64,000 nucleotides of DNA from Bacillus sp. FJAT-28004. GTDB taxonomy: Bacteria; Bacillota; Bacilli; Paenibacillales; Paenibacillaceae. The DNA lies in the NCBI RefSeq assembly GCF_001280845.1, contig NZ_LGHP01000001.1, forward strand, positions 1,698,435 to 1,762,434. The letters are read 5' to 3'. Each line of letters begins with the position of its first letter. The stretch's first letter is position 1. Made by a program: the position numbers and the translations under genes. The notes beneath the pieces were generated by a model. The model saw nothing but the letters and a program-made list of their open reading frames with translations, was not told the DNA's origin and did no database searches. Below, piece by piece: positions 42,011-51,506 of the stretch.

Positions 42011-43921
42011 TTACTTCGTTAACTGCTCCATCTGTCCAATAAGCTCTTCGAAGACGCTCATTGCTTGTTCAATTGGCTCAGGTGAAGACATATCGACGCC
42101 CGCTTTTTTCAAAATGTTAATCGAGAAGTCTTTGCCGCCGCTTTTTAGGAAGCCAAGGTAACGCTCAACCGCAGGCTCGCCTTCCTCCAAAATTTGCTTG
42201 GAGAAGCTGGTTGCAGCAGAGAAGCCAGTTGCATATTTGTACACGTAGAAGCTGTTATAGAAATGGGGGATACGAGCCCATTCTATTTCGATATCCTTAT
42301 CAACGACCATACCTGTGCCGTAGTATTGAACGTTAAGATCATAATAGATTTTGCTGAGCTCTTGCGGCGTTAGCGAATCGCCTTGCTCTGTACGCTCATG
42401 TATGATTTTCTCGAACTCTGCAAACATCGTTTGACGGAATACGGTTGTACGGAACTGATCCGCATAATACGTGAGCAAATACATTTTTTCTTTTGGATCA
42501 GTCGATTTGCCGAGGAGATGATCCATCAGCAGCGCTTCATTTAGCGTAGAAGCAACCTCAGCTAGGAAAATCGTATATTGCGCATCGCGGTAGTTCTGAT
42601 TCGTGTCCGAATAGTGGGAATGCAGTGCATGCCCCATTTCGTGCGTCAAAGTGAACATGCTGTTCAAGTTGTCTTTATGATTGAGCAATACATACGGATG
42701 CGTTCCGAATGCGCCCCAGCTGTAAGCACCGCTGCGTTTGCCTTCATTCTCGTAAACATCGATCCAGCCATTATCGAAGCCCTCTTGCAGCACCTTCAAA
42801 TAATCTTCGCCCAAAGGCTTCAAGCTTTCGCTTACTGTTTTTTTGGCTTCTTCATACGTAATGTCCATCTTGAACTCGTCGACGAGTGGAGCGAACAAGT
42901 CGTACATATGCAGCTCATCCAAACCTAGCAGCTTTTTGCGAAGCTCCATATAACGGTGCATCAGCGGAAGATGCTTATGAATGGTGTTGATTAGGTTCGT
43001 ATATACTTCCTGCGGGATGTTATCTCCATAAAGGGACATATCGAGCACAGAATCATATTTGCGAGCTTTGGCATAAAAGCTGTTTTTTGTAACATTTGCA
43101 GTCAATGTAGTAGCAAGTGTGTTTTTAAGCTTGCCATACGTTTCGTACACTGCTTTAAACGCCTCGCGGCGCACATCTTGATTTTTGCTTTCAAGAAACT
43201 GTATGTAACTGCCGTGAGTGAGCTCAACCAATTCGCCGTTTTCGTTTTTTACTTTAGGGAATTTGAGGTCTGCATTGTTCAGCATGCTGAAGATCGTACC
43301 GGATGCGGAGCTCATGTTGCCTACTTGAGCAAGCAGCGCTTCCTCGTCTTTTGATAAAATGTGTGCTTTCTGGCGACGCATTTCCTCGAGAGTATGGCGG
43401 AATATTGCTACAGATTCGTTCGATATCAATTCCTCCAGCTTCTCATCGGATAGACTGAGTACTTCTGGTGTGATGAATGACAACGCTTCGCCTGATTCAA
43501 CACTTAGTTTTTTGGATTTATCGGACAGAGCCTGGTATGTAGGTTCTGCCGTATCCTCGTGATGCTTCATATTTGCATATACATAAAGCCGTTCAACATG
43601 CATCGACAGTTCATCTTCAAGCTCGAAGCAAGCTTTAAGCTGGGCGACATCGGCTAATTTGCCTTGGTATTCAGATATTTTTTTGATTAATCCTTTTGCT
43701 TCTGCATATTCCTTGTCCCATGCCGCTTGGCTTGGGAAAATATCCTCTAGCTTCCAGCGGGTCTCAGGTGCGGATTCTGAACGTTTAGGTACGTGATTCA
43801 TCGAATTCCTCCTTGGTATGGATAAGGTTGGTAAAGCATGCTCGGCATGTGCCGCTGCATCATTAGTAGCGGAAGCACCCGGCACGAGGCTTAAAACAAG
43901 CAGCAGGGGAAGCCATTTCAT
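42011..43921 (-). CDS. pepF: Oligoendopeptidase F, with an optional signal peptide
   Basis: An M3B metallopeptidase with the zinc motif HEMGH in LTHEMGHALHSHYSDT; it cleaves short peptides. Two starts are well supported. ATG at 43921 has GAGGTGAT six bases away and adds a lipoprotein-free signal peptide, MKWLPLLLVLSLVPGASA, plus a short linker. ATG at 43801, in the same frame with no stop between, has AAGGAGG six bases away and gives the usual 596-residue cytosolic enzyme beginning MNHVPKRSE. I annotate the longer form (636 residues) and list the internal start here; the same gene may yield secreted and cytosolic products. Confidence 0.88.
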   Translation of the reverse strand: MKWLPLLLVLSLVPGASATNDAAAHAEHALPTLSIPRRNSMNHVPKRSESAPETRWKLEDIFPSQAAWDKEYAEAKGLIKKISEYQGKLADVAQLKACFELEDELSMHVERLYVYANMKHHEDTAEPTYQALSDKSKKLSVESGEALSFITPEVLSLSDEKLEELISNESVAIFRHTLEEMRRQKAHILSKDEEALLAQVGNMSSASGTIFSMLNNADLKFPKVKNENGELVELTHGSYIQFLESKNQDVRREAFKAVYETYGKLKNTLATTLTANVTKNSFYAKARKYDSVLDMSLYGDNIPQEVYTNLINTIHKHLPLMHRYMELRKKLLGLDELHMYDLFAPLVDEFKMDITYEEAKKTVSESLKPLGEDYLKVLQEGFDNGWIDVYENEGKRSGAYSWGAFGTHPYVLLNHKDNLNSMFTLTHEMGHALHSHYSDTNQNYRDAQYTIFLAEVASTLNEALLMDHLLGKSTDPKEKMYLLTYYADQFRTTVFRQTMFAEFEKIIHERTEQGDSLTPQELSKIYYDLNVQYYGTGMVVDKDIEIEWARIPHFYNSFYVYKYATGFSAATSFSKQILEEGEPAVERYLGFLKSGGKDFSINILKKAGVDMSSPEPIEQAMSVFEELIGQMEQLTK

Positions 43922-43995
43922 CCAGTTATCACCTCGGGACACAGTTTGTTTCTACTATGTCCGTACGGGATATCGAATATTCAGCAGTCTGCTGG

Positions 43996-44178
43996 CTAAG
44001 TTGTACCCATTGTGAAAAAAGCATATACGATTAGAAAAAACGCAAATGCAATAAATCCAATGGATACAAGTGCAAGACCTCGGCGCATACCAGGGGGCAA
44101 GGTATCTCGTTTCATGATAACGATTGCTCCTAGCGCGAAGGCTGCAATAATGAAAATAACTGAAGCGGTAGCATCCAT
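43996..44178 (-). CDS. Small two-span membrane protein
   Basis: 60 residues: helix at about 5-22, a loop with MKRDTLPPGMRRG, and helix at about 34-56. AGGAGG lies upstream of the ATG, though at longer than usual spacing. It is minus-strand and ends 75 bases before the pepF start, so it could be co-transcribed with pepF. No family is recognised. Confidence 0.6.
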   Translation of the reverse strand: MDATASVIFIIAAFALGAIVIMKRDTLPPGMRRGLALVSIGFIAFAFFLIVYAFFTMGTT

Positions 44179-44310
44179 TTGAAGGTAAGTCCTCCTGATT
44201 GTAGGCTGGCCTCAAAAGGCAGCATTCTAATTGTACCTATGCACAAATGCGTAACGATATGTTCGCCGCGGCGTGTAAAATATCCTGCTGGTTGGTTAGA
44301 AATGTGTTGC

Positions 44311-44544
44311 TTATACTTCCTTTAATGCACTCATAATGGATGCAAGCTCTTCTTCGCGTCCAACAAAGTCGGCTGCGCGAAACCGGTTCTGTGCCCAATG
44401 AAGCATTTCTGGGCGGCTAATAAAAGTATGCGTGTCCTCGCCCCATTGATCAGAAATTTCGCGAACAATAAGTGTTTTGCCTTGAACTTCAACCGTCAAC
44501 ATATTGTATTTGTCGGTCTTGTAAATTTCGTGTTTCTTAAACAT
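44311..44544 (-). CDS. Small conserved-looking cytosolic protein, unknown
   Basis: 77 residues from the ATG at 44544, which has AAGGGTGG nine bases upstream; a GTG four codons earlier overlaps that site. Mixed alpha/beta composition, opening MFKKHEIYKTDKYNMLTVEV and ending REEELASIMSALKEV. No motif or family is recognised. It is divergent from the methyltransferase gene on its right. Confidence 0.6.
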   Translation of the reverse strand: MFKKHEIYKTDKYNMLTVEVQGKTLIVREISDQWGEDTHTFISRPEMLHWAQNRFRAADFVGREEELASIMSALKEV

Positions 44545-44689
44545 TCGTAATTCCACCCTTATAGTAGTTAATTATGGTATTCTTATCATCATAGCCATTA
44601 TGGCGGCGGTAATCAATACGACACTGCAAGAAGAAGCTATGGCTGTAACGAGAAAAGATGAGATGAGACGAGCTGAGGAGAGTGTAGGA

Positions 44690-45391
44690 ATGAGTAAACA
44701 GGGCTATGAACAAATGGGTGTCGCTATGACATGCAGAAGCTACGAAGAGTATTTAAGGATGTTTGATTTGCAGCCGGAGGATCTAGCTACTGGAGAAATT
44801 CTCGATGTTGCAGCCGGAGGATCGTCCTTCACGGCAGAAGTAAACGATAGAGGTTTTTCAGCGAAAGCTGTTGATCCACGTTACGGAGCAGGGATTGAGA
44901 AATGGATTTCTGAGGCTGCTGAGGAAATTGAGACATCGACAGCTAAAATTGCTAAGATTCAGGAGCTTTTCGACTGGAGCTATTATGGATCGGTTGAGAA
45001 TCATCGAGCTGGCCGCGAAGCGTCAATTGAACGATTTAAAGCTGATGTATTAAGAAACGAGAATAAACAAATCTATATAGATGGCAAGCTTCCAGAGCTG
45101 CCTTTCAAGGATAATCGTTTTTCACTCATTTTGTGCAGTCATTTTATGTTTTTGTATGCGAGCCAATTTGGGCATGAATTTCATTCACAGGCTATTTTAG
45201 AGCTGATGCGTATAGGTAAGCCTGGCGGCCAAATTCGAATTTATCCGCTTATTTCACTTAACTGGGAGCCATACACTGAACTCGATAACCTAATTGAGAT
45301 GATAGCCGCTAACGGAGGACGTGCAGAACTAGGAAACTCAAATCTTCCGTTTATCCCTGGATCTAGTCAATATTTGAAAATTTTACTTTAA
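44690..45391 (+). CDS. Class I SAM-dependent methyltransferase
   Basis: 233 residues from the ATG at 44690, which has GAGGAG nine bases upstream; the frame is open further upstream (ATG 44639 also has a weak AAGAAGAAG). SAM-binding motif ILDVAAGGSSFTAE is near residue 35, followed by the acidic AVDPRYG, and a later LILCSHFMFLY and GGQIRIYPL. The target is not evident. It lies 81 bases before the cold-shock gene with an independent promoter between them. Confidence 0.75.
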   Translation: MSKQGYEQMGVAMTCRSYEEYLRMFDLQPEDLATGEILDVAAGGSSFTAEVNDRGFSAKAVDPRYGAGIEKWISEAAEEIETSTAKIAKIQELFDWSYYGSVENHRAGREASIERFKADVLRNENKQIYIDGKLPELPFKDNRFSLILCSHFMFLYASQFGHEFHSQAILELMRIGKPGGQIRIYPLISLNWEPYTELDNLIEMIAANGGRAELGNSNLPFIPGSSQYLKILL

Positions 45392-45420
45392 TTGCTTTTT
45401 CAAAATGGGATAGCTATAAT
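45392..45420 (+). promoter_or_regulatory. Promoter of the cold-shock gene
   Basis: TTGCTT (45392-45397), 17 bases, TATAAT (45415-45420). It gives a leader of about 46 bases before the TTG start. Confidence 0.6.
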
Positions 45421-45472
45421 AATTTTACTCGCACGTTCAAAAAACGGCGGTCATATTTAGGAGGTTGTTCAA

Positions 45473-45670
45473 TTGAAAGGAACAGTTAAATGGTTTAATG
45501 CAGAGAAAGGCTACGGCTTTATCCAAACAGAGGGCGGAGAAGACGTATTCGTGCATTTCTCAGCGATTCAAAGCGATGGCTTCAAATCTTTGGATGAAGG
45601 GCAAGCGGTTGAATTCGACATTACTGAAGGTAACCGCGGTGCTCAAGCGGCCAACGTCATTAAACTATAG
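45473..45670 (+). CDS. Cold-shock protein, CspA family
   Basis: 65 residues, a single cold-shock domain with both RNA-binding motifs, KGYGFI (RNP1) and DVFVHFS (RNP2). It binds single-stranded RNA and acts as a chaperone at low temperature. The start is TTG with TAGGAGGTTG upstream. A terminator follows 27 bases after the stop. Confidence 0.95.
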   Translation: MKGTVKWFNAEKGYGFIQTEGGEDVFVHFSAIQSDGFKSLDEGQAVEFDITEGNRGAQAANVIKL

Positions 45671-45696
45671 TAAAATGTGCGAATGGACGATTGGAG

Positions 45697-45730
45697 AGGG
45701 CTCCCTGGAAACAGGGAGTCCTTTTTTTAT
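45697..45730 (+). terminator. Rho-independent terminator
   Basis: GGCTCCCTG / CAGGGAGTCC stem with a short GAAA loop, followed by eight T residues. It ends the cold-shock mRNA. Confidence 0.88.
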
Positions 45731-45795
45731 AATTGTTCTATGTTATATTAATTAAAAATTCCCAAATTAAGTAACCTGTATTGGAGGGGAAGTAG

Positions 45796-46785
45796 TTGGA
45801 CGATAAAATAATTGGTGGGATTTTAAACGATTACTCCATTCATGATCCATCCATCGCATTTATTCGGCATAACGAAAACTTGACCTATAAAGTGATCGAT
45901 AAAACAAATGGAATATCATATCTATTAAGAATACATAAAGCTGTGATTTCCAATATGAGTGGTTTACAGCATACCTATGAAGGTCTCAAGGCTGAGATGT
46001 TATTATTGCAGCAAGTGCAAGAGAGAATAGACTCAGATTTAAGGGTACAGACTCCGGTGCGTAACAAAATGGGTGATTGGGTCACTTTGGTGACTGTAGA
46101 TGGAGAAGTCATTCATTGCACACTTCTGAAATGGATTGAAGGCAGGGACATGCAACAGAATGAGACGATCCCGAAGGAACATATTATTCATTTTGGGGAA
46201 CAAGTGGCTAACCTTCATCAATTCAGCAGAGGCGCAGACATGGGAATGAGCAATGTTCGACCAGCATATGCCGGCATTGCGCAAAATGAGTTGATGTTGA
46301 AAAGGTTAGCGCTAGGCGTATCCATGGGTATTTTTTCGGCCGAAGATATGAACACGTTAAACCATTTTTTTGAATCGCTTAACTCAAGTTTAGAGGCTTA
46401 CTCTATGGCAACCAGTACATGGGGTATCATTCATGCGGATATTAACAAAGGCAATCTTCTCGTAACGGAGGATGGGCTTGCTCTAATTGATTTCTGTTTG
46501 TTTGGCTTTGGTTATTATCTTTATGATGTCGCTGGATGTGTCCTTAGCTTAAAAACAGATGAACGTGATCATTTTATAGCAGGTTATACGAGCAAAACAG
46601 CACCATTTTCGGTACAGGATATGAGGCGGATAGAAGGGTTTATGCTGCTATCCATCCTTGGTTATTACGCTTTTCATCTGGACAATGAAGAGAGACATAA
46701 CTGGATGAGGGAGCGCATGCCAATCTTTTGTAAAACATACTGTCTGCCTTTTATAAATAATCAAAGTATTTTTTATACATTTTAA
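45796..46785 (+). CDS. Aminoglycoside phosphotransferase-like kinase
   Basis: 329 residues. It has the APH/choline kinase fold: catalytic loop IIHADINKGNLLV (His-x-Asp-x4-Asn, about 213-225) and a DFG-equivalent LIDFCLFGFG. The start is TTG, preceded by TTGGAGGGGAAG. Targets in the family range from aminoglycosides to choline, homoserine and unknown cell-wall compounds; nothing here identifies one, and an antibiotic-resistance role should not be assumed. Stand-alone gene. Confidence 0.8.
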   Translation: MDDKIIGGILNDYSIHDPSIAFIRHNENLTYKVIDKTNGISYLLRIHKAVISNMSGLQHTYEGLKAEMLLLQQVQERIDSDLRVQTPVRNKMGDWVTLVTVDGEVIHCTLLKWIEGRDMQQNETIPKEHIIHFGEQVANLHQFSRGADMGMSNVRPAYAGIAQNELMLKRLALGVSMGIFSAEDMNTLNHFFESLNSSLEAYSMATSTWGIIHADINKGNLLVTEDGLALIDFCLFGFGYYLYDVAGCVLSLKTDERDHFIAGYTSKTAPFSVQDMRRIEGFMLLSILGYYAFHLDNEERHNWMRERMPIFCKTYCLPFINNQSIFYTF

Positions 46786-46946
46786 AGCTGGACCATTAAA
46801 CCATCATCAACAATAAAGGATATCTAAGCCATAATTTTATAAAAAGATGACTTGGAATAACCGCCGTTTGCGCTTGCTTTCATTGACCAAGACCTGTTTG
46901 CAGTGATAAACTGTTGCATGGAAACTTTGTCAGGGGAGCGAGCATA

Positions 46947-47666
46947 ATGAAATTTAAATTGTTCAAAGACCGTAAAGGAAAGGCCGATCAGGCTAAAAAT
47001 AACAAGTTCGTCAAGCTCGGACGTGAAATTTACGTACAAGCTCGCAGAGGCGGACCAAACCCAGACGCAAACTTTGGTTTGAAAACAGCGATTGCGAACG
47101 CAAGAGCGGAGCAAATGCCAAACGATAATATCGAGCGGGCGATCAAGAAAGCTGCTGGTGCTGGAGATGGCGTCGAATACGATGATATTATGTATGAAGG
47201 TTATGGCCCAGGCGGTGTAGCTATTATGGTTAAATGTTTGACGGATAATCGGAATCGTACGGCAGCGGACGTTCGTTCTGCGTTCAACAAACGTGGCGGC
47301 AATATGGGTGAGAGCGGCTGCGTAGGTTATATGTTCGATCATAAAGGATTGCTCGTTGTTGACCGTGAAGCGCATGAGACAGACGAGGATACGATGATGA
47401 TGGTATCACTTGAAGCGGGAGCTGAGGACGTTATCGTCAATGACGACAGCTTTGAGATTTTGACGCATCCGCATGAGTTCGAGCAGGTGAAAAATGCGCT
47501 TGAAAAGGAAGGATATACCTTCGTAAATGCTGGCGTTCGCTGGCTTCCGCAAACGATTGTTAAAGTCGAAGGCGAGAATGCAGACAAGCTGCTTAAGATG
47601 ATGGATGCTTTTGAAGACAATGACGATGTTCAGGATGTATACTCCAATTTCGAAATTGTAGAATAG
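46947..47666 (+). CDS. YebC/PmpR family regulator (YeeN-type)
   Basis: 239 residues from the ATG after AGGGGAGCGAGCATA. Family stretches KLGREIYVQARRGGPNPDANFGL, MPNDNIERAIKKA, YEGYGPGGVAIMV and NRNRTAADVRSAFNKRGGNMG are all present. It belongs to the YeeN side of the family, with a lysine-rich start instead of the usual MGRKWNNIKEKK. Some members act in transcription and others assist translation at proline runs. It ends in the shared stem at 47686-47734. Confidence 0.93.
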   Translation: MKFKLFKDRKGKADQAKNNKFVKLGREIYVQARRGGPNPDANFGLKTAIANARAEQMPNDNIERAIKKAAGAGDGVEYDDIMYEGYGPGGVAIMVKCLTDNRNRTAADVRSAFNKRGGNMGESGCVGYMFDHKGLLVVDREAHETDEDTMMMVSLEAGAEDVIVNDDSFEILTHPHEFEQVKNALEKEGYTFVNAGVRWLPQTIVKVEGENADKLLKMMDAFEDNDDVQDVYSNFEIVE

Positions 47667-47685
47667 TATCAGCTTAAGCGATACA

Positions 47686-47734
47686 AAAAGGGCTGCTCCA
47701 AGCGTATGTGATACGCCTTCTGGAGCAGCCTTTG
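47686..47734. terminator. Bidirectional terminator
   Basis: GGCTGCTCCAAGCGTAT / ATACGCCTTCTGGAGCAGCC stem with a GTG loop, flanked by A residues on the left and T residues on the right. It lies between converging YebC and MFS genes. Confidence 0.88.
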
Positions 47735-47753
47735 TTTTCTGATATAGAGCTCG

Positions 47754-48941
47754 TTATCGATTCGTTCGACTAAAATAGTACCTTGTAAGGAAGGCGGCCG
47801 CAGCAACCAGAGCGAAGCCAGCACCCATACGGAAGAAGGTCTCGCGTCCAAAATGTTCATATACATAACCGCCGAACATGCCGCTGATAACGCCTGCAAG
47901 TCCTGTCCAGACAACGGCATAAACGGCTTGACCGGATGCTCGGAACTCGTCCGGAATAAGGTGGGACAAATAACGCAGCGCAGTTGAGAAATAAATGCCG
48001 AACGAAACGCTGTGCATCGCTTGAGTAGCAATAACCCAGCGTGGATCTTGAATATCGCTAAGCAGCCAAAGTCTGATTGCATACATAATGGATGCGATCA
48101 TAAGCAGCGGCAGCTCCTTAAATTTATGGCCGTATTTGCCGAGTAAAAACAGGATCGGAATCTCGCTCAAAGCGGAAACGAGCCATGCTAGTCCAACTAG
48201 GGAATCACTGGCTCCCATCTGACGCATGGTGACGGCAAGAAAACCTTCGTACATGCGGTGCGGGATCGATATGGTCAAAATAATTAAAAAGAACAATAGG
48301 ACATCGCGCTGGCGAATAAGCTTGAAGAAGCCAGAGAAATCGATTTTGCGGGCGCTTCCCTGATAGTCCTTAATCCTAGTCGTTAAAGCAAGCGTGATGG
48401 CAATGGTGCAAAGTGCAAGTGGAAGTGTCCACTGTGAGCCAATTTCTTTTAGAATAAGTCCGAACGTATAAGCGGTTACTGCAAAACCAAGCGAGCCGAA
48501 TATGCGTATCAAAGCGTATGGAGTTCCGGTGTATTGACTTGATAATAACAGCAAGCTGTCACTTAATGGATTAATAGGTGTCTGAAAAAAATAAAAGCCC
48601 ATCATGACAAGGCAAACGAGAGCAAAGTTTTCAATAGGGAAGAGCAATGAAATCATGACAAGCTGACCAAATAACAGAAGCATAAGCAGTTTTTTTATCG
48701 TTCTGAATTTATCGCTAGCTATCCCGAGAATGATATTGGCAAAAATTGATATAAATGGTCCGGTCGAATAAATGATCCCAATTTGCTGCTCAGAGAAACC
48801 TCTATCCAAAAAATATAACGGGATAAAGGATACAACCATCGCCGCCGTAGAATAGGCAGAAAAGCTGAAAATACGCAATGAAAGAGTTTCCTTGCGTGCA
48901 GTCGAAGAGCGCTCTGCAGGCGCAATCTCAGATGTATCCAT
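47754..48941 (-). CDS. MFS transporter, LacY-like (YwbF type)
   Basis: 395 residues, 12 predicted helices. It lacks the drug-antiporter motif C and matches the MFS_1_like/nucleoside-permease-like group: SAYSTAAMVVSFIPLYFLDRGFSEQQIGI in helices 1-2 and QTPINPLSDSLLL later. Likely a proton symporter for a sugar, nucleoside or related small molecule. AAAGAT at the start is preceded by GGAGTGAGCTTTAAA. No neighbouring catabolic genes suggest a substrate. Confidence 0.85.
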   Translation of the reverse strand: MDTSEIAPAERSSTARKETLSLRIFSFSAYSTAAMVVSFIPLYFLDRGFSEQQIGIIYSTGPFISIFANIILGIASDKFRTIKKLLMLLLFGQLVMISLLFPIENFALVCLVMMGFYFFQTPINPLSDSLLLLSSQYTGTPYALIRIFGSLGFAVTAYTFGLILKEIGSQWTLPLALCTIAITLALTTRIKDYQGSARKIDFSGFFKLIRQRDVLLFFLIILTISIPHRMYEGFLAVTMRQMGASDSLVGLAWLVSALSEIPILFLLGKYGHKFKELPLLMIASIMYAIRLWLLSDIQDPRWVIATQAMHSVSFGIYFSTALRYLSHLIPDEFRASGQAVYAVVWTGLAGVISGMFGGYVYEHFGRETFFRMGAGFALVAAAAFLTRYYFSRTNR

Positions 48942-49075
48942 CTTTTAAAGCTCACTCCATCTCTATACTGAAACAATATGGAACTCAGTATAACATGGAA
49001 TAGTAATCGAACCAATGAGATTTGAAGCTGGATTATTATGAGCTGAGATGATACATTTAGAGGCGGAGGTTTACA

Positions 49076-49393
49076 ATGGGAGCTTATCGTTTTGTCTGGA
49101 ATGAACGGCTTCGGATCCATATTCCCGTGCTGGAAATGGAATGGGAGCAGTATGCAGCAGCTGTGCAGCTAACGATCGTCTTGCAATGGGAACTCATACG
49201 AGGGACGATTCCCGATCGCGTTAAAGAGTTTGAAATGTTCATTAATGAAAAGCAGGCGGAGTTGTTCGAAGAAGATAGCTTTGAGCAATCTTGTATACTA
49301 AATTATGAAATTGCCGATTATGCAAGTAGGATAAACGATCTTCATATTTGGTATCGCTTAGAGCAGCAATTAGAGCCGCGCTGGCATTCATGA
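49076..49393 (+). CDS. Small protein of unknown function upstream of the terpenoid synthase
   Basis: 105 residues, predicted helical (WEQYAAAVQLTIVLQWELIRG; FEMFINEKQAELFEEDSFEQ). GGCGGAGGTTTACA precedes the ATG. It is 24 bases ahead of the ytpB-like gene and is probably translated from the same mRNA. The family is not recognised. Confidence 0.65.
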   Translation: MGAYRFVWNERLRIHIPVLEMEWEQYAAAVQLTIVLQWELIRGTIPDRVKEFEMFINEKQAELFEEDSFEQSCILNYEIADYASRINDLHIWYRLEQQLEPRWHS

Positions 49394-49416
49394 ACGATTT
49401 TGAGGAGAGGTGCATC

Positions 49417-50499
49417 ATGAGATTGACGACTTTGACAGGCCATCGAGTGCCCCAGAGCCCATTAAAGCTCATGCATCGCGTATATAAATATGTGCTTCCC
49501 GAAGTGGCACGAGAGCTGGAGCAACATCGCGTCTTTGCGCTTCGGATACCGGATGCAGAGCTGCGAACGCAAGCTCTTAGCAGCATGGAGAGCAAGAAGT
49601 TTCATTGCCAAGGCGGCGCTGTTTACGCAGCAGCAAATCTGGAGCAGAGACATGTGCTCATACCGTTAATTGTTGCTTTGCAGACCATTAGCGACTACTT
49701 GGACAATCTATGCGACCGCAGCACCTCTCTTGATCCGAATGATTTCCGATTATTGCATCAATCGATGCTCGATGCCGTCAATCCCGAAGCCAAGCTTCAG
49801 GATTATTATGCATTTCGCGAGGAAAAGGATGATGGGGGATATTTGCATCATCTCGTCCGGACATGTCAAATCCATGTCGCGCAATTGCCATCCTACGGAA
49901 GTGTGCAGCAGCATGTGATCGAGCTTGTCACTCTTTATGGCGATCTGCAGGTGTACAAGCATATACGCAAAGAATTGCGTGAGGAGCATTTGTTTGCGTG
50001 GTGGGAGCAGCATCGCGAGGACTATCCAAACTTGAAGTGGAATGAATTTGCAGCAGCGTCAGGCTCGACGCTTGGCATGTTCATGTTGTTTCTAGCGGCA
50101 AGCGAACAATGTTTATCCTCGAAGGACGCAGCAGTGATCAAAAATATTTATTTTCCGCATGTTTGCGGACTTCATATTTTGCTCGATTATTTAATCGATC
50201 AAGAAGAGGATCATGTAGGCGGAGACCTTAATTTTTGCAATTATTATGATAATGACAGTCTGCTTGTTGAGCGTATCGGCACAATTGTGAACCGAGCGCG
50301 TGAGGATGTGAAGCAGCTTCCTGCTTCTCGTTTTCATCGTTTGATTATTGAAGGGCTTTTAGCCTTATATTTGTCAGACCCGAAGGTTCGCCACCAGGCG
50401 GATGTCAGAGATGTTTCTAGGAGGCTAATGAAGAACAGCCCGCTAACGCGTCTGTTTTTCCTTATTAACAGCATCTGGATTCGGAAACAACAGGCTTAA
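49417..50499 (+). CDS. ytpB: Tetraprenyl-beta-curcumene synthase-like (DUF2600, YtpB)
   Basis: 360 residues from the ATG at 49417, which has GAGGAGAGGTGCATC just upstream; an ATG at 49390 overlapping the previous stop has none. It is a DUF2600 protein, the large-terpene synthase family of Bacillales that cyclises linear C30-C35 prenyl diphosphates. Aspartate-rich metal-binding segments are visible (SDYLDNLCDR about 115-124; LLDYLIDQEEDH about 262-273). The product is probably a membrane sesquarterpenoid. The companion prenyltransferase is not in the window. Confidence 0.85.
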   Translation: MRLTTLTGHRVPQSPLKLMHRVYKYVLPEVARELEQHRVFALRIPDAELRTQALSSMESKKFHCQGGAVYAAANLEQRHVLIPLIVALQTISDYLDNLCDRSTSLDPNDFRLLHQSMLDAVNPEAKLQDYYAFREEKDDGGYLHHLVRTCQIHVAQLPSYGSVQQHVIELVTLYGDLQVYKHIRKELREEHLFAWWEQHREDYPNLKWNEFAAASGSTLGMFMLFLAASEQCLSSKDAAVIKNIYFPHVCGLHILLDYLIDQEEDHVGGDLNFCNYYDNDSLLVERIGTIVNRAREDVKQLPASRFHRLIIEGLLALYLSDPKVRHQADVRDVSRRLMKNSPLTRLFFLINSIWIRKQQA

Positions 50500-50528
50500 C
50501 TATAAATAAACAATGTGGAGGAATGACC

Positions 50529-51497
50529 ATGTCTGCAGTCAAATCAATCGCAGTATTGACAAGCGGAGGAGATTCGCAAGGAATGAACGCAGCCGTTCGT
50601 GCTGTTGTAAGGAGTGCATTATTTCACGGTTTAGATGTATATGGTGTCCAACGTGGTTATCAAGGGCTTATTAACGACGATCTAAGACAAATGGATTTGA
50701 GAAGCGTTGGCGATATTATTCAACGCGGCGGTACGATTTTGCAAACAGCTAGATGCAAGGAGTTTATGACAGCTGAAGGCCAGCAACGCGGCGCTGAGGT
50801 GCTTCGTGCAAGAGGAATCGACGGTTTGGTCGTTATTGGCGGCGACGGCTCCTATCATGGCGCTAACAAGCTTAGCAAGCTAGGCATTAAGACGATGGGA
50901 CTTCCAGGCACAATCGATAACGATATTCCGTTCACGGATATTACGATCGGTTTTGATACAGCGGTTAGCATCGTAGTAGATGCCATCAACAAAATTCGCG
51001 ATACAATGTCTTCACATGAGCGTTCATCGGTCGTTGAAGTTATGGGTCGCCATTGCGGCGATATCGCGCTTCATGCTGGACTTGCAAGCGGTGCGGAGAC
51101 GATCCTAGTACCAGAGGTTCCTTTTGAGCTAACTGAGGTTGCTGAGCGTATGAAGACGAATTTTGCCAAAGGCAAGCGTCACAGTATTATCGTTGTAGCA
51201 GAAGGCGCTGGAAAAGGCGAGGAAGTGGCTAGACAGATTACGGCTAACAGTGGAATTGAGCCTCGTGTAACTGTTCTTGGACACATCCAGCGCGGCGGTA
51301 CACCAACGGCAATCGATCGTATTCTAGCAAGCCGACTTGGCGACTTTGCAGTTAGACAGCTAATGGCTGGCGATTCGGGCAAAGGTTGCGGCGTCGTTAA
51401 AGGTGAGCTTGTAACGACAGATATTGATCTTGTAGTAAATACGAAGAAACCATTCGATACAGACATGTATGAGCTGGCGCTTCGATTGTCTCAATAA
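50529..51497 (+). CDS. pfkA: 6-phosphofructokinase
   Basis: 322 residues, standard PfkA length. ATP-dependent type, with GGDGSYHGA and catalytic Asp in LPGTIDNDI, plus MGRHCGDIAL for fructose 6-phosphate. The N-terminal glycine loop reads TSGGDSQGMNAAVRAV; a proline normally follows SGGDS (or SGGDA). The ATG at 50529 is spaced seven bases from GTGGAGG; an ATG two codons earlier is too close. Commits hexose phosphate to glycolysis. It follows the terpenoid synthase by 29 bases. Confidence 0.93.
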   Translation: MSAVKSIAVLTSGGDSQGMNAAVRAVVRSALFHGLDVYGVQRGYQGLINDDLRQMDLRSVGDIIQRGGTILQTARCKEFMTAEGQQRGAEVLRARGIDGLVVIGGDGSYHGANKLSKLGIKTMGLPGTIDNDIPFTDITIGFDTAVSIVVDAINKIRDTMSSHERSSVVEVMGRHCGDIALHAGLASGAETILVPEVPFELTEVAERMKTNFAKGKRHSIIVVAEGAGKGEEVARQITANSGIEPRVTVLGHIQRGGTPTAIDRILASRLGDFAVRQLMAGDSGKGCGVVKGELVTTDIDLVVNTKKPFDTDMYELALRLSQ

Positions 51498-51506
51498 ACG
51501 ATAAAT

